Shown here piece by piece: positions 8,701 through 15,848 of a DNA stretch of 33,473 nt. Every line of letters starts with the position of its first letter. Positions within the stretch are counted from its first letter, which is position 1. The position numbers were made by a program, and so were the translations under genes. Below the pieces are notes generated by a model. It was not told where the DNA came from, did not search any database, and saw nothing but the letters and a program-made list of their open reading frames with translations. Source of the DNA: Methanocorpusculaceae archaeon UBA456 (lineage in GTDB: Archaea; Halobacteriota; Methanomicrobia; Methanomicrobiales; Methanocorpusculaceae); contig DAJQ01000001.1 in the NCBI GenBank assembly GCA_002496395.1, positions 31,506 to 64,978 on the forward strand. The letters run 5' to 3'.

Positions 8701-11700
8701 GATCACCGGGTATGAGAGAGCCCTCTTGTCTGCACCCGATGATCCCATCCTGCTTGAATTGTATGGTGATGCCCTTCTGGAGGTTCAGAGAAGCGAGGAG
8801 GCATACACTGTATTTGAGCATGCACTTCTGGCATCTCCGGATGATCCTGCTCTCCTCTTAAAATCCGGCGATACTCTTGCCCTTCTGAACAGGGAGACGG
8901 AGGCTCTTGCCCTCTATGATCGACTCACTGAGGGGGGAGCCGCGGATGCACCACTCTGGAGGAGGCGCGGTGATCTTCTCGAAAAGCTTGAGCGGTATGA
9001 GGGGGCTCTCACGTCTTTTGAAGAAGCGCTCCGTCTGGATCCCACCGATAGTGCCTCTCTGCTTGGGAGTGCACGATGCCTGATCTCCCTCTCACGTTTT
9101 GAGGAGGCTCACGGGATACTCTCAAAACTGGTTCATGAGATTCCCGGAGATCCACGAATCTGGCAGATGCTGGGCACTGTCCTTGAACTGCTCAACCGCC
9201 CAGATGAGGCGCTTCTTGCCTATGAGCATATACCTGATGAGACCACGATTCAGCGGGGTGTCCTGCTCTCTGAATCCGGCCGTCACGAGGAGGCATTCTC
9301 TCTCCTCTCCTTGAACCCAGATAAGCTCTCTTCCCATCCGGCAGCACCCAAAGCCCTCTCTACCTCCTCTATGGCAACCGGAATGGAGGAGGAAGCAGTT
9401 GGCATTTTTCAGGAGCTGGTCGATGAGACACCTGATGATCAGGAGATTCTTCTCCTCTATGCAGGTCTTCTGGTATCTGCCGGTTACCCAGATGATGCCC
9501 TTGCTGCCTATAGCAGGGGTGTTTCACCTGATATGCCGGATGGATGGAGAGAGATGGGGGATATCCTCTGTCGTCTCGGCCGATATGAGGAAGCCGGTTC
9601 CGCTTTTCAGCAGGCACTCCGGTTTTCACCTGATGATCCCACGCTCCTCCGAAGGTGTGGCATCGTTCTCTCCCATCTTGGACGGGATGAGGAGGCGCTC
9701 TCCTCTTTTGATCGTGGTCTTGGCATCAGTCCTGATGATCCCGATCTGATTGGAGATCGTGCCTGTCTGCTCACTCGTCTTGGCCGTTTTGAGGAAGCGG
9801 TTACAGCCTTTGATCAGCTCGAGACCCTCTCGCCGGATCAGCACCTGCTCCATGCCGATTCACTCTTCCGGACAGGCAGGTTTGATGAAGCAGAAGAGAA
9901 ATATCTGGGTTCCTGTGCTGGTGTTCCGGATGGAGGTCCCCTCATCTGGAAGAAGATAGGTGACTGCCGGTTCCGTTCCGGTCGATATCAGGATGCAGTC
10001 GATGCATATGAGCAGGCATTGCCGCATGCTCCGGATGATACCTCTCTTCTGGAGCTTTATGCCGATGCTCTTCTGGAAGTAGACAGGAGAGAGGAAGCTC
10101 ATGCTGTATACCAGCGTGCCCTTATCCAGGTCCCCGATGATCCGATCCTGCTTGCAAAGTCCGCCGACACCCTTGCCATCCTGCAGAGATCTGATGATGC
10201 CCTTGTTCTTTATGAACGCCTTATTGAGGCAGGTGATCCTGCCCCCTCCATCTTACGAAAGCGGGGCGATATGCTCTCTTCGCTTGGAAGGCATGATGAG
10301 GCGGTTCGCTCCTTTGATGAAGCATTCCGCCAGGATCCATCTGATCATGCTTCTCTCCTCGGGAGCGCCCGCTCGCTGATTTCCCTCTCTCGATTTGAGG
10401 AGGCCCAGACGATACTCTCACGGGTGGTTCTGGAGATCCCGGATGATCCGGCCGTCTGGTCACTGTATGGGTCCGTACTTGAGGAGCTCGATCGTCTGGA
10501 TGAAGCGCTCCTCGCCTATGAACGGGCACCTGAAGAGACTGCTGTCCGGCGTGGCATCCTCCTCTCCCGCCTTGGCAGGCATGAGGAAGCCATCCCCCTG
10601 CTTGATTCTCCACATGATGATCCATCATTGAAAACTGCTGCCCTCCATGCTCTCTCCACTTCCCTGATTACTGTTGGAAGAGGAGCAGAAGCACTTGATC
10701 TGCTTCATCAGCTGATCGAGGAGGTACCTGATGATCCTGAGATTCTCCTCCTCTATGCTGATCTCCTGTCATCAGCAGGCCAACCTGATGCTGCTCTCTC
10801 TGCATATGATAGGGCTGTCTCAGCCGAGAAGCCCGATGGGTGGAGCGGTATGGGCGATCTCCTCTGCCGTCTTGGCAGGTATGAAGAAGCCTTCTCTGCC
10901 TATCGACGGGCTCTTCATTTCTCGCAGGATGATCCTGCGCTTATCAACAGGTGTGGCACCACACTTTCCCATCTCGGCAGGTATGGCGAGGCGGTATCAT
11001 GGTTTGAACGGGCAGTTCATGAGGACCAACGTGATCCCGAACTTCTCCGCCGCTATGCATCTGCTCTCTACCATGTTGGACGGTATCAGGATGCACTCCG
11101 CTATTGTACTTGCTGGCTTGAAGAGCATCCCGATGATCCGGAGGGCTGGTACGGGCATGCCCGGCTCCTTGTCAAGGTTGGAAAATATGATGATGCCTCT
11201 TTCTCTGTTGAACGGGCTCTCTCCGGGAGGCAGGACGATGCGAAGGCATGGTATCTCCGGGGCGTCATCCAGGGCAGGCTCGGTAGGTTCCCAAATGCAT
11301 TGTCATCTGCTGATAAGGCGATTGCTCTTGATGATACCTATGCGGATGCCTGGGTTCTCAGGGGAACTGCACTTCACCGGCTTCTAAAATATCAGGAGGC
11401 ATTACGTTCACTTGATCAGGCACTCTCCCTCACCCCCGGGGATGGGGGAGCCTGGTATATCCGGGGCACTATTCTCGGTAGCCTGGGGAGGTTTGCAGAT
11501 GCCATAACCTCCTTTGATCGATCTCTGGATACTGATCCAAAGAGTGCTCCTGTCTGGAATGCCCGTGCGGTTCTCCTGCACCAGCTTGGGAGATTTGATG
11601 AGGCTGCCCGCTCCAGTGAGCGGGCGCTTGAACTTGATCCGGGTTTTCATTCTGCATGGCAGTCACATGCAAATGCCCTTCTCCGCCTTGGACGAAACGA

Positions 11701-11896
11701 AGACGCACTCAGATCACTTGAGCGTGCCCTGGATGCGGCACCAGATCGCCACAGGCTCTGGTATGCGAAGGGGAAGGCTCTTGCTGCGCTTGATCGGTTT
11801 GGTGAGGCCCTCGCCTCATTTGAAAAAGCCTATGAACTACAGCCTGAACGTGCCTATATGGAGGAGATCAGGCGGTGCCGGCAGAAAGCCGCCTGA
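5735..11896 (+). CDS. Giant tetratricopeptide-repeat protein (2053 aa)
   Basis: The protein is TPR from end to end: units of about 34 residues with the W/G/Y/A/F/A/P pattern (for example GRYEEALKSLDTALRQNPHDTDAW). They add up to roughly 50-60 repeats, many ending in DPDDP-like turns. There is no signal peptide, membrane helix or recognisable catalytic domain, so it is probably a cytosolic scaffold. Very long TPR proteins occur in Methanomicrobiales (family knowledge) but their roles are mostly unknown. The start ATG at 5735 is preceded by GAGG four bases away. Two scales of internal duplication are visible: three near-identical 102-base units at 7973-8278 and two diverged blocks of about 1.29 kb at 8350-10938. 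Many long frames on both strands here are by-products of the biased repeat composition. Confidence 0.95.
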   Translation: MEIWKREPEPNKQEEADGFVRLARTLLARGDLEDALRLFDDALAIDSGYHEAWVGKGDAYIRMKNYPEAILAYKEALAIRADDPEVRQASASALLAMGRTDDAIRVLKLSLHPDALPDLKKMVNGLLSEGMYPEALDLIDRLTALDTGDAGLWCMRGMILCRLSEADQNGESGGMQLHYPDDTGVWYLRGAIRSFSTALQIHPDSFPAWKGKGIASLLLREFQDAADSFEKALAIQSGDRDTRRRYAFALLGLGKTDRAIGILNQSSHLDDLPDLLSMGEYLLSEKQYEDAITLFGRVLVIDPSSGKAWFLQGVCLYRLFRFDEALHSFDEALRLATDDVADSAFSVSEIWCMKGAIQCRLSQFDDAVISYEKAITFNQQDPVAWFLRGIALDKLWRYDDAIESYERALPLFRNGGDDESADILYPETGAVWRRHGVCLWNLGRYEEALKSLDTALRQNPHDTDAWFSKATLLQIQGRNEEALDAYAKVLEDRPDYYEAWLNSGSAALALGRNQDALTSLDHAIAIRDDDPDCWSLRALALNHLGKTDGSLASLEQTLSLNPSDLKANLGKGKLLMESERYQEALEAFEKILDTHPDNTTVLLYRGSALEALGRYKEAVSSYERVRTLRPQDSTVRLRLAPLLLRLERYREAQIAFDEIIEAGITDPGVWLNRSRAQIALHQDEAAVQSLEELLKIDPENNEALFEYAALLHRLCRYQESLSAVDRINGDTQNDPFYWKLRGSLLFSLGHYEDAVSSFDRFLALDESDSSVWRDRGSALYSLGRHEEAVTSFDRFLALDESNSSVWRDHGRALLSLGHHEAAVTSFDRSLALNPDQPSVWSDHASALLSLNRAEEAVDSFERSIALDPDNAVLLFQSGKLLSQLKRYDEALSYLDHASSLSPDDPDLFGERARLLTLLERYDEALDAFAQLDTLAPDQHLLHAEALFRTGRFDRAEEAYCASLDDADDDSAIWQKIGSCRFFMGRYEEAITGYERALLSAPDDPILLELYGDALLEVQRSEEAYTVFEHALLASPDDPALLLKSGDTLALLNRETEALALYDRLTEGGAADAPLWRRRGDLLEKLERYEGALTSFEEALRLDPTDSASLLGSARCLISLSRFEEAHGILSKLVHEIPGDPRIWQMLGTVLELLNRPDEALLAYEHIPDETTIQRGVLLSESGRHEEAFSLLSLNPDKLSSHPAAPKALSTSSMATGMEEEAVGIFQELVDETPDDQEILLLYAGLLVSAGYPDDALAAYSRGVSPDMPDGWREMGDILCRLGRYEEAGSAFQQALRFSPDDPTLLRRCGIVLSHLGRDEEALSSFDRGLGISPDDPDLIGDRACLLTRLGRFEEAVTAFDQLETLSPDQHLLHADSLFRTGRFDEAEEKYLGSCAGVPDGGPLIWKKIGDCRFRSGRYQDAVDAYEQALPHAPDDTSLLELYADALLEVDRREEAHAVYQRALIQVPDDPILLAKSADTLAILQRSDDALVLYERLIEAGDPAPSILRKRGDMLSSLGRHDEAVRSFDEAFRQDPSDHASLLGSARSLISLSRFEEAQTILSRVVLEIPDDPAVWSLYGSVLEELDRLDEALLAYERAPEETAVRRGILLSRLGRHEEAIPLLDSPHDDPSLKTAALHALSTSLITVGRGAEALDLLHQLIEEVPDDPEILLLYADLLSSAGQPDAALSAYDRAVSAEKPDGWSGMGDLLCRLGRYEEAFSAYRRALHFSQDDPALINRCGTTLSHLGRYGEAVSWFERAVHEDQRDPELLRRYASALYHVGRYQDALRYCTCWLEEHPDDPEGWYGHARLLVKVGKYDDASFSVERALSGRQDDAKAWYLRGVIQGRLGRFPNALSSADKAIALDDTYADAWVLRGTALHRLLKYQEALRSLDQALSLTPGDGGAWYIRGTILGSLGRFADAITSFDRSLDTDPKSAPVWNARAVLLHQLGRFDEAARSSERALELDPGFHSAWQSHANALLRLGRNEDALRSLERALDAAPDRHRLWYAKGKALAALDRFGEALASFEKAYELQPERAYMEEIRRCRQKAA
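7973..8278 (+). repeat. Three tandem 102-bp TPR units
   Basis: Consecutive 34-codon units start at 7973, 8075 and 8177. They are very similar at DNA level, with the shared stretch TCGTTCGATCGTTTTCTCGC followed by CTGGATGAGAGT in the first two. This points to recent tandem amplification, or gene conversion, within the TPR gene. The third unit is more diverged (SLALNPDQPSVW instead of FLALDES..SVW). Confidence 0.85.
8350..10938 (+). repeat. Large direct duplication inside the TPR gene (two copies of about 1.29 kb)
   Basis: Copy 1 (about 8350-9642) and copy 2 (about 9643-10938) align in register over about 431 codons. Landmarks lie 1293 bases apart at the start (DQHLLHAEALFRTGRFD versus DQHLLHADSLFRTGRFD) and 1296 apart later (MGDILCRLGRYEEA versus MGDLLCRLGRYEEA), so copy 2 has gained one codon. 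Non-TPR-consensus landmarks such as SLLGSARCLISLSRFEEA are also shared, which rules out simple repeat register. The copies are clearly diverged, so this event is older than the 102-bp amplification. Confidence 0.85.
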
Positions 11897-11930
11897 GATC
11901 TCTTTCTGATCGCTCCAAATTATCTAAGAA

Positions 11931-12761
11931 TTACCTTTTCCAGAGATCCCTGCCTTTAATCTCCTGTTTGCAATGGGGGCAGAGATACTCTTCATCCTCA
12001 TGGATCTCTTTCTCCAGAGCTTTGGAAAAACCTGATGCAAGGATACCTGCCGGAAGTGCGAAGATGGCAATTCCGATGAGTGCAATCACGGTTCCAAGCA
12101 TCTTTCCGAGGGAGGTGATCGGGACGATGTCACCATACCCTGTTGTCGTCAGGGTAATGACACCCCACCACATCGCGGCGGGGATATTCGAGAACGCTTC
12201 AGGCTGTGCCGGGTATTCGACCTCATACATAAGAGTGGCAGCTGCGATGAGGACGATGAAGAGGACAAGGTACGTGGTGATGAGCGTATTCCTCTCCCCT
12301 TTAACCACCCTGATGATCAGGTTGATCGAGTCAGAATAGCGTATCAGCTTAAAGAGCCGAAATACCCTCAGGATCACAAGCCCGGTGAGATTGATGCCGG
12401 TGAATGGCAGGAGAATATACGGGAGTATGACCAGCAGATCGATGAGGGCAAAGGGTGTTTTCACCCATTTGAGCCGTCCGGTGATCGGTTTTGCATATTC
12501 CGGGTCTGCTGTGCATGTCCAGAGCCTGATCAGATACTCAATGGTAAAGATGAAGAGAGTCGATGACGAGATCAGGAGGAGAACGGTTCAGGTGATCGGG
12601 TGTTTGGTACGGATCTCCAATATACTCGATAGGACCATTGCCGCGATATTTAAGAGAATAACGGCTGTAATAAAGATCCCAAAGATATAGCTCTCCCGGC
12701 TCTCCGTGTCTTGCGGCTCGATAATATCCCATAGTTTCTTTTGGAATTCTCTATGACTCAT
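11931..12761 (-). pseudogene. Voltage-gated-type K+ channel interrupted by an in-frame TGA
   Basis: The frame encodes a six-helix potassium channel. S1 is near FGIFITAVILLNIAAMVL. S4 carries positive charges (LRVFRLFKLIR). The pore contains the K+ selectivity filter TTTGYGD, and the cytosolic tail has a CPHC motif (EYLCPHCKQEIKGRDLWKR). The frame is broken by TGA at 12588-12590, between S1 and S2. On both sides the same frame is channel-like (ILEIRTKHPIT, then TVLLLISSSTLFIFTIEYLIRLW), so a single base change would restore about 276 codons. ATG 12761 is preferred because GAGAGG lies about nine bases upstream; ATG 12770 is an alternative. The downstream frame could restart only at a GTG (12464), which would lack S1-S2. 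This is a nonsense pseudogene or a sequencing error. Confidence 0.85.
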
Positions 12762-12802
12762 CGTCAGCATCCTCTCTTTACAGGCTCGTGTTCTTCTGGT
12801 CT

Positions 12803-13702
12803 CTACTCACCCTCAAGTTGAATTCGTGCTTTTTCTATTTCTTTCATCTGTTCGGCTGATGTTTCAGGGTACCTGAGGTCAAGGCGGCTGATGGTACGGA
12901 CAATTATGTCTGCAACCAGAGTCCTTGCGACCCACTTGTAATCTGCCGGGATCACATACCACGGTGCATCATCACAGCTTGTCTGGAACATCGCCTCTTC
13001 ATATGCTGCCTGATAATGGCTCCAGTACTGCCGCTCAGACAGATCTGAGAGGGAGAATTTCCACTGTTTATTCTCTGTCTTCAGTCTGGATAAAAGCCGT
13101 TCTTTCTGCTCTTCCTTTGAGATGTTGAGGAAGAATTTCAGTATAATGGTGCCGTTTGCACGATGGTGCCGTTCAAATGCCCTGATATCTTCATATCGCG
13201 CTTCCCAGAATGCATCAGAGCCATATCCCGGTGGCAACTTCTGCCCTTCCAGAATGACCGGATGGACTTTTGGGACGAGCACATCCTCATAGTAGGAGCG
13301 GTTAAAAATCCCGATTTCTCCTCGACGGGGCATGGCTTTCCAGAAACGCCAGAGGAAGGTATGATCGAGCTCGTATTTTGTCGGGATACCGAAACTCATC
13401 ACCTGACAGCCCTGTGGGTTCACACCCGACATCACATGCTTTATTGTGCCGTCTTTTCCTGCTGTGTCCATTCCCTGGAGAATCACCAGTATGGAGTACC
13501 GCTTGTCTGCCCAGAGCAGCTCCTGCGCCTCTGCAAGGGCTGCCCTGTTCTCTTCAAGTATCTCGGCAGCACGCTGCCTGACTGCATTTTTGCCTTTCTC
13601 CCTGAGTACATCGCTCTGTGCCCATCCTGTATTAAAATCTTTGAGGCTGATTGTTTTTCCCGGCTTGACGAGCAGCCTCTCCAGATACTTCTCTTTAATC
13701 AT
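12803..13702 (-). CDS. ppk2: Polyphosphate kinase 2 family protein, class III-like (polyphosphate:nucleotide phosphotransferase)
   Basis: Transfers phosphate between polyphosphate and nucleotides in the cytosol; class III members phosphorylate both AMP and ADP (family knowledge). The 299-aa protein has the Walker A-like GMDTAGKDG (77-85), then SGVNPQGCQVMSFGIPT. A Walker B/acidic segment GEIGIFNRSYYEDVL follows (about 128-142), then a lid with RLLSRLKTENKQWKFS and a typical APWYVIPADYKW. NPQG plus ELDHTFLWR and overall length match the single-domain class III enzymes I remember. The start ATG has GGTGA six bases upstream. The broken K+ channel follows on the same strand with a 41-base gap, so the two may have formed a transcription unit. 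Confidence 0.9.
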   Translation of the reverse strand: MIKEKYLERLLVKPGKTISLKDFNTGWAQSDVLREKGKNAVRQRAAEILEENRAALAEAQELLWADKRYSILVILQGMDTAGKDGTIKHVMSGVNPQGCQVMSFGIPTKYELDHTFLWRFWKAMPRRGEIGIFNRSYYEDVLVPKVHPVILEGQKLPPGYGSDAFWEARYEDIRAFERHHRANGTIILKFFLNISKEEQKERLLSRLKTENKQWKFSLSDLSERQYWSHYQAAYEEAMFQTSCDDAPWYVIPADYKWVARTLVADIIVRTISRLDLRYPETSAEQMKEIEKARIQLEGE

Positions 13703-13828
13703 CTTCTTTCACCAACCCCGTTCGTACTCAGAATCTACCTCAAAGAAAATAAAGAGTCGTTATTGAGATGAGTGAAAGGCTGGTTCTTCCGGGTGCATGG
13801 AGATCTCATTTTTTGAGAGATACACACC

Positions 13829-13836
13829 TTTATATG
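13829..13836 (+). promoter_or_regulatory. Putative TATA box for the zinc-ribbon membrane protein gene
   Basis: TTTATATG lies 23 bases before the downstream ATG. With the usual 25-base distance from TATA box to start of transcription, the mRNA would begin at or next to the start codon, that is, a leaderless message. No Shine-Dalgarno sequence is visible, which agrees with that reading. Confidence 0.5.
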
Positions 13837-13858
13837 GTTAATCTTCCATCTAGTCTCC

Positions 13859-14209
13859 ATGGTTTTCAACCGACTGCACTGTCCCGAGTGTGGCGAGCAG
13901 ACACTCAATGTAGAGCAGCCTTCTGATAATGAGATCTGGATCAAGTGCAGTACCTGTAACCTCTTCATAGGTCTCTCGGAAGAGGAATGGCACCAGATTC
14001 ATAACTCCCCACATCTGGAAAAGAAGATTCGGGGACTCTATGAAAGAGATCCTCCTGAGATGAAGGCTGGCCGGCCCTGCAGGTTGTGCCTCAGGCGCCA
14101 CGAAGGCGGCTTTGGAAGTATCTGTCACAGCTGCCTCTACAAGGCCCTGATCGTCATTCTGGTCATTCTGGTCATCAGTTCATTCATTGTCTGGTTTGGT
14201 ATCTTCTGA
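13859..14209 (+). CDS. Zinc-ribbon protein with C-terminal membrane anchor
   Basis: A 116-aa protein with several Cys pairs: CPEC (residues 8-11), CSTC (about 39-42), CRLC (about 78-81) and CHSC (about 91-94). These suggest one or two zinc-binding ribbons. A single hydrophobic helix (ALIVILVILVISSFIVWFGIF) forms the C-terminus, so the zinc domain probably faces the cytosol as a tail-anchored protein. I do not recognise a named family and cannot assign a function. The gene stands alone, converging on the DHPS-like gene with an 18-base gap. Confidence 0.8.
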   Translation: MVFNRLHCPECGEQTLNVEQPSDNEIWIKCSTCNLFIGLSEEEWHQIHNSPHLEKKIRGLYERDPPEMKAGRPCRLCLRRHEGGFGSICHSCLYKALIVILVILVISSFIVWFGIF

Positions 14210-14227
14210 AGATACCATTGCCCCTGA

Positions 14228-15652
14228 TCAGAAGTCGCCATCCTGTTCAAAACTCCTGTTGAAACGGATGGCGAGTTCTGCTTTATAGAGTTCCTTGCCA
14301 AGATATGCAGCGTGATCGAGGAGTGAAACCCATCCATTCTCCTCGATCCTCGAGAAGATCGAGCTCCAGTCCTCTGATTTTATTGCAACACCCCTTCTTT
14401 CTGCAATGATCTCTTTCCCCTCAATTCCTATCCTGAAGTTTCCGCATGGGTCATAGGTGAGCGCTTTTTCTGATGTGCCAGCCTCATGTATTGTTTTATA
14501 TAGTACAGGTGGTTCCTGCCGCCTGTGCTTCTCCTTGATGACGAATAGGTCAAGGCCGAGATCTTTTGGATATGGCCGCCCCTCCATCAATGCCATCATC
14601 ATCGATGCCTTTCTCATCTCTGCTACTGACCCAAGCGTTTTATCCGAGTGTTCGCTGGTGAAGATCAGGGATGCTCCCATCTCCTGTGCCATTGCTGCAA
14701 GCAGTGCATTGGCACCGGGCGAGTCTGCATCAAGAAGCTCTACCACGTTTCCTGCGCCAAAGAAGAGAGGATAGGATATTTCTGTCTCTGCCATTGTTGC
14801 AAGTGCCCTCACCAGTCCTGATCCGGCCGGAGGGAGGAGGGGATCTCCAATGATGCACTCAATTCCGCAGGCTTTGGCAGCTGCACAGTTTGCAGCAAGC
14901 CCTGCTCCTCCGGGAACGACAACCGCAGCAATACCCGCCTCTGCGATTGCTGATCCGATCAGGGGAATATTCTCTTCCTGGAGCGAGAGGATGAGATCCG
15001 CTCTCTCAAGTGCTGCTCTGATCAGCTCCGGATCCTGGGTGTCTGCTGCAAGCGGTCCGTCAATTCCTTTCAGAAGAGAGAAGGTGGCAGCCACATCCTC
15101 CGGTGTGGCATCGAACCCGAAACCGAGATCGACGATGTCTGCGCCAGAAGAGAAGAAGTGGAGGACCGCTGATCGTATATCCTGATGACGGTGAGCATCC
15201 ATGATCTCGGCAACCACCTTCATCCTGCTCCCACCGCCTATCTTCACCCCCCTGATGTAGAATTCCGGATCAGCTGCATCCTCAATTTCCTTCAGGGTCA
15301 AAAGCGCTTTTTCACGCTTCAAGCCAGCTATCAGATCATCTGCCGGGATGGTCCGGGAGAGCTGGATCTGGCCGACACCGGGGAGGATCATGCCGAGATC
15401 TGCGGCATGGCGGGGACCAAGGAAGACAAAGACTCCTGTCTCTTTTTCGACGGTAGAAAAGTCTGCGGTGCACATCCCGGAGACGATGACAAAGTCATAC
15501 CGGTCATTTTGGATCAGTTCCGTGAGCCGCTTTGGAGAAATAAACGATGCCACCTCTCCAACGATGGCAACATCACAGTCATGGCCTGAATCTTCGGCCG
15601 CCTCTCTCACAATCGCCTCTGTCTGAGTGCCGGTTACAAGCAGGATCCGCAT
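14228..15652 (-). CDS. Dihydropteroate synthase-like protein (DUF6513 - pterin-binding - DUF4346)
   Basis: A 474-aa archaeal protein with three parts. The N-terminal domain (1-115, MRILLVTGTQTEAIVREAAE) looks like DUF6513. A TIM-barrel resembling the pterin-binding/DHPS family follows (about 125-400, with GADIVDLGFGFDATPEDV, PLAADTQDPELIRAAL and VVVPGGAGL). The C-terminal segment (DHAAYLGKELYKAELAIRFN plus QD) resembles DUF4346. The family is typical of methanogens and is annotated as dihydropteroate synthase-related. The actual reaction, perhaps in tetrahydromethanopterin biosynthesis or another pterin step, is unproven. The ATG at 15652 opens onto a 196-base divergent intergenic region shared with the antiporter gene. 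Confidence 0.85.
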   Translation of the reverse strand: MRILLVTGTQTEAIVREAAEDSGHDCDVAIVGEVASFISPKRLTELIQNDRYDFVIVSGMCTADFSTVEKETGVFVFLGPRHAADLGMILPGVGQIQLSRTIPADDLIAGLKREKALLTLKEIEDAADPEFYIRGVKIGGGSRMKVVAEIMDAHRHQDIRSAVLHFFSSGADIVDLGFGFDATPEDVAATFSLLKGIDGPLAADTQDPELIRAALERADLILSLQEENIPLIGSAIAEAGIAAVVVPGGAGLAANCAAAKACGIECIIGDPLLPPAGSGLVRALATMAETEISYPLFFGAGNVVELLDADSPGANALLAAMAQEMGASLIFTSEHSDKTLGSVAEMRKASMMMALMEGRPYPKDLGLDLFVIKEKHRRQEPPVLYKTIHEAGTSEKALTYDPCGNFRIGIEGKEIIAERRGVAIKSEDWSSIFSRIEENGWVSLLDHAAYLGKELYKAELAIRFNRSFEQDGDF

Positions 15653-15799
15653 AGCGGTATGGTTGCCTTCAGGTTATTTGAATATGGCGAAACTTTCATT
15701 GAATAATCTCGATGGGAGAATATGGCTGGTATGGAGGGGGTACAACAGAGAGCATTATGAGTCTCCCCATCAAAAACGATATCAGGCGTATTGTGGGGT

Positions 15800-15811
15800 C
15801 TGTCCAGACAG
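15800..15811. promoter_or_regulatory. Short dyad upstream of the divergent antiporter gene
   Basis: CTGTC-ca-GACAG is a 5-bp inverted repeat about 40 bases before the antiporter subunit start. It is a possible operator or hairpin; the short arms mean chance is a real alternative. Confidence 0.2.
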
Positions 15812-15848
15812 GTTCGGATCGGCATAAGGTATCTGGGAGTGTATGCAA

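Noticed and set aside
8075..11909. Many long open frames on both strands inside the TPR gene, for example at 10221-10628 (-) and 10731-11387 (+)
   Set aside because: They follow the repeat periodicity and codon bias of the real TPR frame, share no known family features, and are shadows of that gene.
12588..12590. In-frame TGA of the K+ channel as a selenocysteine codon
   Set aside because: K+ channels are not selenoproteins, I see no SECIS-like element, and a point mutation or sequencing error is simpler.
12385..12690. Plus-strand open frame opposite the K+ channel
   Set aside because: It is a shadow of the minus-strand channel frame, which has strong family motifs.
15627..15827. 66-aa open frame in the divergent region before the antiporter gene
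   Set aside because: It overlaps the 5' end of the DHPS-like gene in antisense, has no motif, and fills a probable promoter region.
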